Program-made: the position numbers and the translations under genes
Part shown: positions 50,908 through 59,585 of the stretch, one piece after another
How the letters are laid out: each line of letters begins with the position of its first letter
How positions within the stretch are numbered: position 1 is the first letter of the stretch
Source of the DNA: Vicinamibacterales bacterium
GTDB lineage: Bacteria; Acidobacteriota; Vicinamibacteria; Vicinamibacterales; UBA2999
Length of the DNA stretch: 64,000 bases
Assembly: GCA_041659285.1 (NCBI GenBank)
Contig: JBAZYO010000008.1
Span: 62,001 to 126,000, forward strand
Reading direction: 5' to 3'
Notes under the pieces: model-generated
Told to the model about the DNA's origin: nothing
Database searches by the model: none
The model's input: the letters and a program-made list of their open reading frames with translations, nothing else

Positions 50908-53700
50908 TCACTCTTCGCGCAAGGCGCTCACCGGATCGAGGTGAGTCGCGCGGCGGGCCGGCAAGTAGCAGCCGATCGCTGCGACACCGGCAAACGCCAG
51001 CGCCACCGCCACGAAGGTGGTGGGATCGGATGGGCCGAGCCCGAACAGCATCGCGCGCAGGTACTGCGTGAGGTTCAGCGCGCCGGCGAGGCCAATCGCG
51101 ATCCCGAGCCCGGCAAGTGCGGCACCTTGCCCAAGCACCAGCGCCAGAATCTTCGGACGTGGCGCGCCGAGCGCCATGCGAATGCCGATCTCTCGCGTGC
51201 GTCGCGTCACCATGTAGGCGATCACACCGTAGATCCCGATCGCCGCCAGGACGGCGGCCAGCACACCCAGCACGCCGATCAGTGCCGCGTAGAAGCGCGG
51301 CCTGGCAATCGACATCGAGACCAGCGCGTCCATCGTGAAGATGTTCGTCAGCGCCGCGTCAGGTTCAGACTGCGCGACGATGCTGCGCAGATCGGGGACC
51401 AGCGTCGTGGGGTCGTCGTTCGTCCGTACTACGTAGAATCGGCCGCCGAGCACACGATCGGTCATCTGCAGCATGGGATCGCCAGGCAATTGACGAAAGT
51501 CGAGGAAGAACTGCGGCGCGGGCTCGCGATCGAGCGTGGCCTGGCGGATGTCGTCGACCACGCCGATGATCTGCCACGGCGCCGGCCCGATCGAGTTGAC
51601 GAGGGTGCCGACCGGGTTGTCCGCGCCGAAGTACTGTCGCGCCAGGGCGCGGTTGATCATCATGGCCGGCTGCGCACCGGCGCCGTCCTGCTCGCCGAAC
51701 CACCTGCCGGCGACGAGCGGCACCCCCATCGCGCGCAAGTAGTCGCGGCTGACGAGGCGTGCCTGGGGAAGTTCCACCTGGCCACGGGCGAGGTCCGGCC
51801 GCTGCGGCACCGCGAACCGTAGTCGCAGCGCGAGCGGCGCGAGCGGCAGCACGTTCGTCGCACCGGCAACCTGCACGCCCGGCAGCATACGGAACCGGGT
51901 CAGGAGTTCTTCATCGACAGCCTGACGTTGTTGGCTCTCCGCAAGATGTCCCTGCGGCATGACGACCTGGAAGGTCAGCACGTTTTCCGGGTCGTAGCCG
52001 ATCGGCACGCTGGACAGCATCACGAAACTGCGGCCGAGCAGACCCGCGCCGACCAGCAGCACCGTCGCCAACGCGATCTCGGCCACGACCAGCACGCTTT
52101 TCGTCAGGTTCTGACGGCGGAAGCTGAAGCCGGCGGCCACCGACGCGGTCGCGTCCTTGATCACGTGCACCGGATCGACCTTCGCGAGATGCGACAGCGG
52201 CGCAAGGCTGCAGAGCAACCCGGTTGCAAGCGATGCCGCTGCGGCGAACAGCAGCACTCGCCAATCGATCGCCACCTGATCGACCCGCGGCAGGATGGCG
52301 GTGCTGCCTGTCGTGAGCCACGCCGGCGCATTGACTGTCGAGAGCGTCTTGAGGAGCGCGATGCTGCCGTAGGCGATGACGATCGCGGCCAGTCCGCCGG
52401 CAGCGGCGAGCACGATCGTTTCGGTCAGCACCTGGCGAGCGAGCCGGGCACGGCTGCCGCCGAGCGCGGCGCGAATGGCGAGTTCCCGCTCGCGATTGCT
52501 GCTGCGCGCGAGCAGCAGATTAGCGACGTTCGCGCAGGCGATCAGCAGCACGAAGACGACGGTCGCAAAGAGTACGAGCAGCGCCGGCCGCACCGGCGCG
52601 ACCAGTTGATCGTTCGCGCGTGTCACCGTAAATCGCTGCTGCTCGGAATCAGCGGGCGGGCTGCCTCGCATCTGTGCCCCGATCACATTTGCCTCGGCCG
52701 AGGCGGCCTCCAGTGACACACCGTCCGCGAGCCGCGCGATCATCGAAACCCGTGCGATGCCGGTAGCCGGCATCTCCGTCGGGACCAGAGGAACCCAGAA
52801 CTCGGTCTGTGGATCGGGAAAGTCGAAGTCAGGCTGCGCGACTCCGGTCACTGCATACGATCTGCCGTCGAGCATCAACGGCGTCGTCAGGACATTGCGG
52901 TCCCCTGCGAAGTAGCGTTGCCATGCCCGGTAGCTGAGCACGATCCGCGGTTCCGCGCCCGGAGTCGCATCGCGCTCATCGAAGACCTGGCCGATGAGCG
53001 GTGGGACACCGAGCGTTGCGAAGAGCGCGGGCGAGACGCGCCGCCCGTTCAAACGCACGGCCTCACCCCGGCCGGAGAGCGTCATCGCTACGGGCGAGTA
53101 GATCGCCATGTGCGACAAGGTGCGCGACTGCTCGCGCCATTCGAGGAATTCGTGCTGTTGGACGCCCGACACGCGCAGCGCCTGACCGTTTGGACTTAGC
53201 TCCGCCGGCACGTTCTCGATGAGGCGCACCAGGCGATCGGGATCCTTATAAGGAAGCGGCGTCAACAGCAGCGTGTTGACGACGCTGAAGATCGCGGTGT
53301 TTGCGCCGATGCCCAGCGCCAGCGTGAGGACCACCACCGAGCTGAACGTCGGAGCCCGCAACAAGACTCGAACCGAGTACCGCACATCCTGTCGGAGGTT
53401 GTCGCCGGCCATGCCGACCAACCCGGTCCGGGTAACGCGGCGCCACTGGCCGCTCCGCGGCCACAAGTTGGCCGGCCGCAAGTGCTCGCCGGGTCCATTG
53501 CGGATGGTATCGACGGTGGCACTCGCACACAGCCTGAGCACGCTGATCGCTCCCGATTGGCGATGCGCGTTGCGTGCCCGATCGCGGAAGGCCTCGACCA
53601 TGGCGTCACCCATCTCGTCGCGGAAGCTCGAGGGGTACGCTCGCACGAGCAATCGGAACCAGCGCTCGGCGAAGACAATGACGGCAGGGTCTTTCGTCAC
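50908..53700 (-). CDS. Acidobacterial-type (ADOP) FtsX/MacB-like ABC permease
   Basis: 930 residues. An N-terminal ~90-residue prefix domain (RWFRLLVRAYPSSFRDEMGDAMVEAFRDRARNA) is followed by two MacB-periplasmic/FtsX repeats, each with an N-terminal helix (SSVVVLTLALGIGANTAIFSVVNTLLL) and C-terminal helix trios, ending CYLPARRATHLDPVSALREE. This duplicated, ATPase-less permease is the ADOP family that is expanded in Acidobacteriota. Substrate unknown, possibly macrolides, lipids or peptides. GTG start overlaps the PadR stop (GTGA), a common regulator-permease pairing. Confidence 0.88.
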   Translation of the reverse strand: MTKDPAVIVFAERWFRLLVRAYPSSFRDEMGDAMVEAFRDRARNAHRQSGAISVLRLCASATVDTIRNGPGEHLRPANLWPRSGQWRRVTRTGLVGMAGDNLRQDVRYSVRVLLRAPTFSSVVVLTLALGIGANTAIFSVVNTLLLTPLPYKDPDRLVRLIENVPAELSPNGQALRVSGVQQHEFLEWREQSRTLSHMAIYSPVAMTLSGRGEAVRLNGRRVSPALFATLGVPPLIGQVFDERDATPGAEPRIVLSYRAWQRYFAGDRNVLTTPLMLDGRSYAVTGVAQPDFDFPDPQTEFWVPLVPTEMPATGIARVSMIARLADGVSLEAASAEANVIGAQMRGSPPADSEQQRFTVTRANDQLVAPVRPALLVLFATVVFVLLIACANVANLLLARSSNRERELAIRAALGGSRARLARQVLTETIVLAAAGGLAAIVIAYGSIALLKTLSTVNAPAWLTTGSTAILPRVDQVAIDWRVLLFAAAASLATGLLCSLAPLSHLAKVDPVHVIKDATASVAAGFSFRRQNLTKSVLVVAEIALATVLLVGAGLLGRSFVMLSSVPIGYDPENVLTFQVVMPQGHLAESQQRQAVDEELLTRFRMLPGVQVAGATNVLPLAPLALRLRFAVPQRPDLARGQVELPQARLVSRDYLRAMGVPLVAGRWFGEQDGAGAQPAMMINRALARQYFGADNPVGTLVNSIGPAPWQIIGVVDDIRQATLDREPAPQFFLDFRQLPGDPMLQMTDRVLGGRFYVVRTNDDPTTLVPDLRSIVAQSEPDAALTNIFTMDALVSMSIARPRFYAALIGVLGVLAAVLAAIGIYGVIAYMVTRRTREIGIRMALGAPRPKILALVLGQGAALAGLGIAIGLAGALNLTQYLRAMLFGLGPSDPTTFVAVALAFAGVAAIGCYLPARRATHLDPVSALREE

Positions 53701-54044
53701 CGCGTCTCTTTGGCGAGCAGTCCGCTCAACCGCGCTGCGCGCATCAGTGTCATCATCCGCTGGGCCTCGGCGCGGGCGAGGCGCAGACCCGTATCGGTGA
53801 TGCGATAGTAGTTACGGCGCTCGTCACCCGCGTCCGGCGCCGGGCGGCGCGCCGCGGACTCGATCAATCGGTGTTCGACCATCCGCGCTAGCGCGCGGTA
53901 CATGGTGCCGACGTCGGGGACAGCGGTCTCGCCGCGTTCCTGGATGTCTAGAATGATCCCGTAGCCGTGCCGCTCGCCGGCCGCGAGGCTGATCAAGATA
54001 TGAAACTCGACGGCGCGAAGGGCGGCGCCCCGGTCTTTATCCAT
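53697..54044 (-). CDS. PadR-family transcriptional repressor
   Basis: 115 residues: AVEFHILISLAAGERHGYGIILDIQERGETAVPDVGTMYRALARMVEHRLIESAARRP is the PadR winged-helix, with GTMYRAL as the recognition helix, followed by a short C-terminal dimerisation helix. MDKDRG at 54044 is preferred because AGAAGG lies just upstream; an in-frame ATG at 54083 would add 13 residues. It should repress its own operon with the permease in response to a small aromatic or drug-like ligand. Confidence 0.88.
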   Translation of the reverse strand: MDKDRGAALRAVEFHILISLAAGERHGYGIILDIQERGETAVPDVGTMYRALARMVEHRLIESAARRPAPDAGDERRNYYRITDTGLRLARAEAQRMMTLMRAARLSGLLAKETR

Positions 54045-54059
54045 GTAAGGCCTTCTCTG

Positions 54060-54090
54060 TATGCGTCGCGCATATATATGCACGCCGCAT
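54060..54090. promoter_or_regulatory. Probable PadR operator
   Basis: Two inverted repeats lie just upstream of padR: TATGCG-TCG-CGCATA (54060-54074) and ATGC-ACGCC-GCAT (54078-54090), with an A/T-alternating -10-like segment between. The symmetry and position fit an autoregulatory site. Confidence 0.5.
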
Positions 54091-54168
54091 GCATTCGTGT
54101 CAATCGATGTTGCGGTTTTTCAGTCTTGAGCAGACTCTGGTACGGCCATCTGCAGTGCGATACGTCGC

Positions 54169-54269
54169 TCAGGCATCGCTGAGGGCGTCGGTGGAATTGA
54201 TCTTGAGCGCGCGCCGCGCGGGTTCGACGCAGGCAAGTCCCGCCCCAGCGACGCCTGACTTGCGGGACA
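54169..54269 (-). pseudogene. C-terminal relic of an ADOP permease
   Basis: Minus-strand translation ends SGVAGAGLACVEPARRAL, then KINSTDALSDA and a stop. It matches the characteristic FtsX/ADOP ending (PARRA-x-x-I/L-DP-x-x-ALR), seen intact in this window as YLPARRATHLDPVSALREE. Nothing permease-like remains upstream of it, so this is a ~30-codon remnant of a second permease next to the live PadR-permease operon. Confidence 0.55.
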
Positions 54270-54296
54270 CCCGCCACCTTCACGCCGCTGTCACCA

Positions 54297-54330
54297 GCCA
54301 GTTGCGAAAATCGTCACCAAACACCCAGCC
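54297..54330. repeat. Dispersed ~30-nt repeat, copy 3
   Basis: GCCAGTTGCGAAAATCGTCA continues CCAAACACCCAGCC, matching copies at 49943 and 50303. The remainder of 54331-54585 shows no gene I can support. Confidence 0.6.
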
Positions 54331-54585
54331 ATCTCAGTTTCAGAAACCCGGTTGGCCGTCGTTGGCTCCGCGCGACAGTAGTAATGAATATGCCTCTGTT
54401 CTTTGTTAGTGGGCGTGCCGAGACCCCGTCCTTTACCAAGCGCTAGGCGCCTCGATCTGGTTCAAACCGGGCCGGAAGGTAGAATCGGGACCGAGCCGAC
54501 GAAGAGCTGCCGCTCAACGGACCGTTGCGGCACCGAAGAACGCCGGGCCGACGATGAGCGACGGCCGGCCCCACGTCCGACGCCC

Positions 54586-54924
54586 CTACATCGACCAGGT
54601 CGTCTTCGGGCTCCCCGCCCGCTGCGCGTTGGATTCCGCGTTCACCACGAACTCCACCCGCCCGACCGTCAGCTTGTCGCCATCGCTCAACGTGGCCTTG
54701 ATCACCTTGCGGCCGTTTACGAACGTGCCGTTGGTGCTGCCCAGGTCTTCGAGCTCGAGCTCGTTGGCTTCGCTCAGGGTGAAGCGGCAGTGCACGCGCG
54801 ACACCAGGGCGGCGTCCACGACGAAGTCGGCGCGTGGCGCGCGGCCCATGGTCTTCAACGTGCCGGGCAGCAGGCGAAACGTCAGTTCAACGTCGGCAGG
54901 GTCGATGGATTGAAGGGTCCACAT
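54586..54924 (-). CDS. FHA-domain protein
   Basis: 112 residues consisting almost only of a forkhead-associated domain: KTMGRAPRADFVVDAALVSRVHCRFTLSEANELELEDLGSTNGTFVNGRKV. The conserved GR, S-x-x-H and N-G-T residues that bind phosphothreonine are all present. It should be a cytoplasmic reader of Ser/Thr kinase signalling. No kinase adjoins it; the kinase-like gene at 46.4 kb appears inactive. Confidence 0.85.
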   Translation of the reverse strand: MWTLQSIDPADVELTFRLLPGTLKTMGRAPRADFVVDAALVSRVHCRFTLSEANELELEDLGSTNGTFVNGRKVIKATLSDGDKLTVGRVEFVVNAESNAQRAGSPKTTWSM

Positions 54925-55017
54925 GATCGGATGTGGGCTTCAGTGTAAACGACACCGGCCGACTTGTGGTACAAGCTCGAGTAGGCTCGCTCGCCACCTT
55001 CAGTGACACCGACCGCC

Positions 55018-55485
55018 TTACTCACCGACCGGCTTCCCATAACCAGGCCGGTAGTTCTTGTGGCACGAGGTGCAGGACTCCATGAGCTGATCGCTGAGGG
55101 CCACGATCCCCTCGACGTTCCTGGCCTTGACCGCTTTCACGGCGGCGGCGCCGGCGTCGAGCATCAGCTTGGCGTCGGTCATCCACTGCTTCCGGTCGCG
55201 GGCGCGGCCGGGCAGCATCAGCAGGTTGGCCGACTCGGCGACCATGAGGGCCTGGCCCTCGAGCACCGTCCATTCGGCATCGGTCTTCGGCGTCCGCGAC
55301 TCGATGTAAAACAGCGCGTCGGAGGCCGGGTAGATGATCTTCACCATGAGGTCGCTCATGGAGCCGACATTGCGAGTCGGCGGGCGATCCGCCGCCGGCT
55401 GTTTGGTCGCCGGCTGCCCAGGCGCCGCCGGCGCCTGCGCCAACACTGTTGCGCCAACCAGGAGCACAAGGGCCAGGGTCTTCAT
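55018..55485 (-). CDS. Small exported c-type cytochrome (cytochrome c'-like)
   Basis: 155 residues. Signal peptide MKTLALVLLVGATVLAQ, Pro/Ala linker, a helical body (MSDLMVKIIYPASDALFYIES...), and a C-terminal CTSCH heme-binding motif (LMESCTSCHKNYRPGYG). The four-helix pattern with a C-terminal CxxCH is that of cytochrome c'/class II cytochromes. ATG 55485 opens the signal peptide; TAGACT ends 8 nt upstream, suggesting a leaderless mRNA. Confidence 0.78.
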   Translation of the reverse strand: MKTLALVLLVGATVLAQAPAAPGQPATKQPAADRPPTRNVGSMSDLMVKIIYPASDALFYIESRTPKTDAEWTVLEGQALMVAESANLLMLPGRARDRKQWMTDAKLMLDAGAAAVKAVKARNVEGIVALSDQLMESCTSCHKNYRPGYGKPVGE

Positions 55486-55587
55486 GCGGCGGAAGTCTAG
55501 CACCATGACCGGAGTGGACAAATACGTGGCCAACGTGCCACGCAGGCCCCACTTGAATTAATATCCGGCGTGCATATGGAGGCTCGC

Positions 55588-56775
55588 ATGTCCCGACGGT
55601 TGCTCTCGGTCTTGATCGCGTTCGGCTGCCTGACATCCGGTTCCGTCCGGGCGCAGGTCCCGGCGCCACCGCCCGCCGCGCCGGCCGCGGTGACGGCCAA
55701 CGATTACACCGACGACAAGTCGTGGCTGTGCCGGCCCGGCCGAAAGGGCGACGCCTGCGACATCGACCTGACGACAACGGTGATCGCGGCTGACGGAACG
55801 ATGACGCGCGAGACGTGGGCGGCCGACCCGAAGGCGCCGGTTGACTGCTTCTACGTCTATCCCACGATCTCCACCGACCTCACCGACAACAGCGACATGA
55901 CCGCCGACCCGGCGGAGCTCAACGTGGTGGCGCAGCAATTCGCGCGGTTCGCCTCCAAGTGCCGTCCCTTTGCCCCGCTCTACCGGCAGCTCACGCTCGC
56001 CGGCCTGCGCAAGCAGCTGACCGGTCCCCGCTTCGCGTTCGAAAAGGGCCTGCAGTACGACGATGTCCGCGACGCGTGGCGTTCGTACCTGCAGCGCGAC
56101 AACCAGGGCCGCGGCGTGGTGCTGATCAGCCACTCGCAAGGCTCGTTCATCCTGACGGAGTTGTTGCGCCAGGAGGTTGAAGGCAAGCCGGTTCAGAAGC
56201 AGCTCGTCTCGGCGCTGATCCTCGGCGCCACGCTCGAGGTGCCGGCCGGCAAGGACGTGGGCGGCGCGCTCAAGGTGATTCCGCTGTGCCGCAAGCCGGG
56301 ACAAATCGGGTGCGTCGTGAACTATTCAGCGTTCCGATCCGACGTGCTGCCGCCCGCCAACTCGCGCTTCGGCAAGGCCACCAACACCGGCATGTCCGGC
56401 TCGTGCACCAACCCCGCCACGCTGGGTGAGGGCAGCGCGCCGCTCCGGGCTTACCTGTCGGCGTCGGGCCGCACGATCACCGGAACCACCGCCGCGGCGC
56501 CGTGGGCCGCCGGAAAGACCGTGGACACGCCATTCGTGAGCGTGCCAGGGTTGCTGACCGCGAAATGCGCGGCCAACGAACACGCGACCTACCTGGAGAT
56601 CACAGTGCACGGCGACCCGGCCGACCCTCGCGTCGATGACATCGTCGGCGATCTCGGCATGCGGGCCAAGCCGTTGGCGGATTGGGGTCTGCACCTGGTG
56701 GACGTCAATCTCGCCATCGGCAACCTGCTCGACCTCGTCGGCCAGCAGACCAAGGCGTATCTGGCACGACGATGA
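55588..56775 (+). CDS. DUF3089 alpha/beta-hydrolase-like exported protein
   Basis: 395 residues. Signal peptide MSRRLLSVLIAFGCLTSGSVRA, then DUF3089 hallmarks: KSWLCRPGRKGDACDIDLTTTVI, DCFYVYPTISTD, FAPLYRQLTLAGL, DVRDAWRSYLQRDNQGRGVVLISHSQGSFIL with nucleophile Ser in SHSQG, and a late His/Asp pair. It is probably a secreted esterase or lipase. ATG 55588 has GGAGG five bases upstream; GTG 55570 and ATG 55576 are alternatives. The stop overlaps the PqiA-like start. Confidence 0.82.
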   Translation: MSRRLLSVLIAFGCLTSGSVRAQVPAPPPAAPAAVTANDYTDDKSWLCRPGRKGDACDIDLTTTVIAADGTMTRETWAADPKAPVDCFYVYPTISTDLTDNSDMTADPAELNVVAQQFARFASKCRPFAPLYRQLTLAGLRKQLTGPRFAFEKGLQYDDVRDAWRSYLQRDNQGRGVVLISHSQGSFILTELLRQEVEGKPVQKQLVSALILGATLEVPAGKDVGGALKVIPLCRKPGQIGCVVNYSAFRSDVLPPANSRFGKATNTGMSGSCTNPATLGEGSAPLRAYLSASGRTITGTTAAAPWAAGKTVDTPFVSVPGLLTAKCAANEHATYLEITVHGDPADPRVDDIVGDLGMRAKPLADWGLHLVDVNLAIGNLLDLVGQQTKAYLARR

Positions 56776-57290
56776 CGACTCGCAACAAGGCCGCGGTTGG
56801 CCTGACCCTGGTATCCCTCGCCCTGTTGATCCCGGGGCTCGCGCAGCCGGCGCTTACGATCGTGGCGTCGATTCCCATCTTCAACAAGCCAACGGAGATC
56901 TACCGCCAGACCCAGAACGTCGTACAGGCCGTGCGCAGCCTGTATGAATCGGGCAACTACTTCGTCTCGGGCCTGGTGCTGCTGTTCAGCATCATCGTGC
57001 CGTTCATCAAGGCCGCGCTGCTGGGCGTGATTCTCGCCGCCAAGTCTCCGGCCACGAGGTATCGGCTCTACCTGTTCGTGCGATCGATCAGCAAGTGGGC
57101 AATGGCCGACGTGTTCGCCGTCGGTGTGTTCATCGCATTCCTGGCGGCGAAGGCCACCGACAACCTCGACGCGGTCGTCGGCTCAGGCTTCTACTTCTTC
57201 GTGTCGTACTGCCTGGTGTCGAACCTGGCGTTCCAGTTCCTGGAAGTGCCGCCGCCCGACCAGGCGCCGACCACCATCGTGACGCCTTAA
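56772..57290 (+). CDS. PqiA-like inner-membrane protein
   Basis: 172 residues with four predicted helices: LTLVSLALLIPGLAQPALTIV, YFVSGLVLLFSIIVPFIKAALLGVI, SKWAMADVFAVGVFIAFLAAK and SGFYFFVSYCLVSNLAFQFLE. The F-S-x-x-x-P-x-x-K and SKW-x-M-x-DVF phrases are typical of paraquat-inducible protein A. PqiA partners MCE-domain lipid transporters; none is present here, and the protein has one PqiA half only. ATGA coupling to the DUF3089 gene. Confidence 0.75.
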   Translation: MTTRNKAAVGLTLVSLALLIPGLAQPALTIVASIPIFNKPTEIYRQTQNVVQAVRSLYESGNYFVSGLVLLFSIIVPFIKAALLGVILAAKSPATRYRLYLFVRSISKWAMADVFAVGVFIAFLAAKATDNLDAVVGSGFYFFVSYCLVSNLAFQFLEVPPPDQAPTTIVTP

Positions 57291-57305
57291 CAGGAGTCCA
57301 GGAGT

Positions 57306-57330
57306 TAACAGGAGTTCTAGTCTCCTGTTA
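57306..57330. terminator. Bidirectional terminator between pqiA-like and VOC genes
   Basis: TAACAGGAG (57306-57314) and CTCCTGTTA (57322-57330) form a perfect 9-bp stem with a 7-nt loop; the right arm includes the VOC stop codon. A second TTAACAGGAGT just upstream (57287-57297) makes a short direct repeat. Confidence 0.65.
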
Positions 57331-57849
57331 CTTCTTCGTCTCGTAGTACTGCTTGTACATTCCCCGCCGGAAGATGAACCCGCCGAGGGGGCCCAGCCAA
57401 TCGAGCACGTAGTGCATGTAGCCGAGGTCCATCAGCTCGATCAGGTTGCCGTCGCAGTCTTTCGCGAAGAAGAACGTGTGGCCGCGCGGCGACTTCTCGG
57501 GCTTCGACACCACTTCCACGCCCTTGCCGACCAGGTAGTCGTACCACTTCTGCGTGTTGCGGACGTTGAGGCTGAAGTGGGTGAGGCCGACCTTGTTCCA
57601 CGGCCCCGGCACCAGCGGCTGCTGCGGCTGGAATTCGAAGATCTCGAGCACGGCGCCGCCCGGCACGCGGATCCAGCCGATCTTGCAACTCGGGGCGGGA
57701 GCGTCCACCCCGAAGAAACTCCGCACGCGGTCCGGCGGCGTGTCGGACACCCCGACGAGCGGGCAGCCGAAGACATCCCAGTAGAAACGGACAAAGGTGT
57801 TGAAGTCCCGGACCGTGATGCCGACGTGGCTGAACGAGCGCGCTTTCAT
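57328..57849 (-). CDS. VOC-superfamily (glyoxalase/dioxygenase-like) protein
   Basis: 173 residues with two paired beta-alpha-beta modules: FSHVGITVRDFNTFVRFYWDVFGCPLVG and LTHFSLNVRNTQKWYDYLVGKGVEVVSKPEKSPRGHTFFFAKDCDGNLIELMDLG. His (SHVGI), Glu (VLEIFEF), His (THFSL) and Glu (NLIELMD) occupy the metal-binding positions of the vicinal oxygen chelate fold. Substrate unknown. AGGAGG immediately precedes ATG 57849, an optimal ribosome site. Confidence 0.85.
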   Translation of the reverse strand: MKARSFSHVGITVRDFNTFVRFYWDVFGCPLVGVSDTPPDRVRSFFGVDAPAPSCKIGWIRVPGGAVLEIFEFQPQQPLVPGPWNKVGLTHFSLNVRNTQKWYDYLVGKGVEVVSKPEKSPRGHTFFFAKDCDGNLIELMDLGYMHYVLDWLGPLGGFIFRRGMYKQYYETKK

Positions 57850-57889
57850 GCCTCCTATTATCTCGTCTGTGCCTTCAGATTGGTACGGA

Positions 57890-58960
57890 CTAGCTGCCGG
57901 CGCAGCGCGACACGAGCCTGGCCCAGTCCTCCGGATTCGACCGCACCCAGGTGGTGAGCAGATCGACGGCCGCGCGATCCTGGACCACGGTGCCGATCGG
58001 CGGCATCTGGGAGGACGGCCGCCGCGAGCGGACGCGTTGGACCAGGGCACTCAATTCCGGCTTGCCAGGATTGATCACGCGCGACTCGTCCGGGCTGGCA
58101 GGGACCACCCAGTGGCCCTTCTTGCCGACGGTGGTCGCGAGCGCGGGCGAGCATTCCGCGGCTGTTGCCGCGCTCTGCTTCAGGAACAGGCCGAGCGACG
58201 CGATCGTGCTCTCCTGGTTGTGGCAGCTGCCGCAGTTGGTTGACAGGTAGCCAAGTGCGGCGCGCGCTTGCGGCGTGCCGGCCTCGATGCGCGGCGGCGC
58301 GGTCATCAACTCGGTGCGCCGCGGGTGGATCAGGCTTTCGCCCACCAGCGTGCGCAGCGTGACCATGTCGGCCGTCAACGGATCGGCGTGAAGGGCGTTG
58401 GGGTCGCGGTCGGTCGAGAGCTGCAGGGCGTTGAAGCCGAGGATCTCAGTGCGCGACGAGTCGTGGCACGAACGGCACTCCGTCACCGACGGGATGCTGT
58501 GGCGCTTGCCGGGCGCGACCTCGGCGACGTCCGGCCGGCCCGCCTCGGGCACCAGCTCGGCGTCGGTCTGTGCGGTATTCCAAGCGTACGAGGCGAACAC
58601 CCAGTTGCCTTCGCTCACTTTCCACAAGAACCGCGTTTCCACTTTATGTCCGTCAAATTCAAACTCCTTCCAGAAACGTGTGCCGACCGGGAAATTCCAG
58701 CGGTCAACGTTGCTGACGTCGATGCGCGAGCCGGCCGGCAGTTGGACCCATCGCCGCTTGCCGGCGCCGTCACTCCAGAGCGGGTACTGCGGTGCGAAGG
58801 CGCGGTTGCGAACGTCCACAACGCGCGTGCTACCGCCCGCATACAGCCCGGTCTGGGACAGCAGACGCGGCGCCACCGGCGCCGGCGTCTCGGTGTGAGA
58901 GAGACCGGGTGCCCCCATGAGCGCCACGAGTGCGCCCGCAAACAGCCATCGCGATTTCAT
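57890..58960 (-). CDS. Exported diheme c-type cytochrome-like protein
   Basis: 356 residues with a signal peptide ending GLSHTETP. Two heme motifs are visible: TECRSCHDSSRTEILGF and STNCGSCHNQESTIASLG. The first ~150 residues are beta-rich (YPLWSDGAGKRRWVQLPAGSRIDV...FWKEFEFDGHKVETRFLWKVSEGNW), as in the SO_2930-like diheme family. MPPIGT near the C-terminus could supply an axial Met. Likely periplasmic electron transfer. It follows the small cytochrome gene on the same strand, with a palindrome between them. Confidence 0.75.
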   Translation of the reverse strand: MKSRWLFAGALVALMGAPGLSHTETPAPVAPRLLSQTGLYAGGSTRVVDVRNRAFAPQYPLWSDGAGKRRWVQLPAGSRIDVSNVDRWNFPVGTRFWKEFEFDGHKVETRFLWKVSEGNWVFASYAWNTAQTDAELVPEAGRPDVAEVAPGKRHSIPSVTECRSCHDSSRTEILGFNALQLSTDRDPNALHADPLTADMVTLRTLVGESLIHPRRTELMTAPPRIEAGTPQARAALGYLSTNCGSCHNQESTIASLGLFLKQSAATAAECSPALATTVGKKGHWVVPASPDESRVINPGKPELSALVQRVRSRRPSSQMPPIGTVVQDRAAVDLLTTWVRSNPEDWARLVSRCAGS

Positions 58961-58971
58961 GACAACTCTCC

Positions 58972-58997
58972 GGCGCCACTAAAGTGGCGCCCTACTG
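58972..58997. repeat. REP-like palindrome between two cytochrome genes
   Basis: GGCGCCACT-AA-AGTGGCGCC (58972-58991) is a perfect 9-bp inverted repeat followed by CTAC. The trailing CTA supplies the TAG stop of the upstream cytochrome on the minus strand. It shares core and CCCTAC tail with the element at 61184-61208. Confidence 0.7.
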
Positions 58998-59585
58998 GCG
59001 GCCCTCGGGCGGATCGATGGGCTGCGGAACGCGGTTCTTCATCGGCGGCACCGACTGCAGGTAGGCGAACATGCTCGCGATGTCTTCATCGCTCAACTTG
59101 GCGAGATTGAAGTACGGCATGGGCGGCAGCAGCGCGCGGCCCTTGCCGCGATCCTTGCCGGTCTTCATGGTCGCGATGAACTGCTCGAGCGTCCAGTCGC
59201 CGAGTCCGGTCTCCTTGTCGGGCGTGAGGTTCATGGTGTAGCTGACGCCCCAGGGGCCGGCCCACGCGGTCATGGTGGCGGCCGCCGTTGCCATCCACGG
59301 TCCGGGCGGTAGCGCGGGCGCCGGCGGCATCACCATCTGTTCCGGGTGGCCCGACAGTGCGCGCGTCATGTCCATCTCTGGGCCCTTGGGTCCCATCTTC
59401 CAAGGCGTGTGGCAGTCGTGGCAGCCCATGACGTCCACGAGATACTTGCCGCGAGCGACCGTCGAGGCATTCGCGGGATTCTGTGCGGTGGCGGTCGCGC
59501 CCACGGTGGTGGTGGCCAGCACGCTGGTCAGGATGACTGCGGCGGCCATAAGGACGGTGGTCAGGATGAAGTCGGTCTTTTTCAT
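58992..59585 (-). CDS. Exported monoheme cytochrome c
   Basis: 197 residues. Signal segment MKKTDFILTTVLMAAAVILTSVLATTTVGA, then RGKYLVDVMGCHDCHTPWKMGPKGP with a CHDCH heme site, and a C-terminal class I cytochrome signature with LPPMPYFNLAKLSDEDIASMFAYLQSVPP supplying the axial Met. This matches the small cytochromes that pair with alcohol or aldehyde dehydrogenases. GGAGAG precedes ATG 59585; ATG 59603 is a longer alternative. Confidence 0.82.
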   Translation of the reverse strand: MKKTDFILTTVLMAAAVILTSVLATTTVGATATAQNPANASTVARGKYLVDVMGCHDCHTPWKMGPKGPEMDMTRALSGHPEQMVMPPAPALPPGPWMATAAATMTAWAGPWGVSYTMNLTPDKETGLGDWTLEQFIATMKTGKDRGKGRALLPPMPYFNLAKLSDEDIASMFAYLQSVPPMKNRVPQPIDPPEGRQ

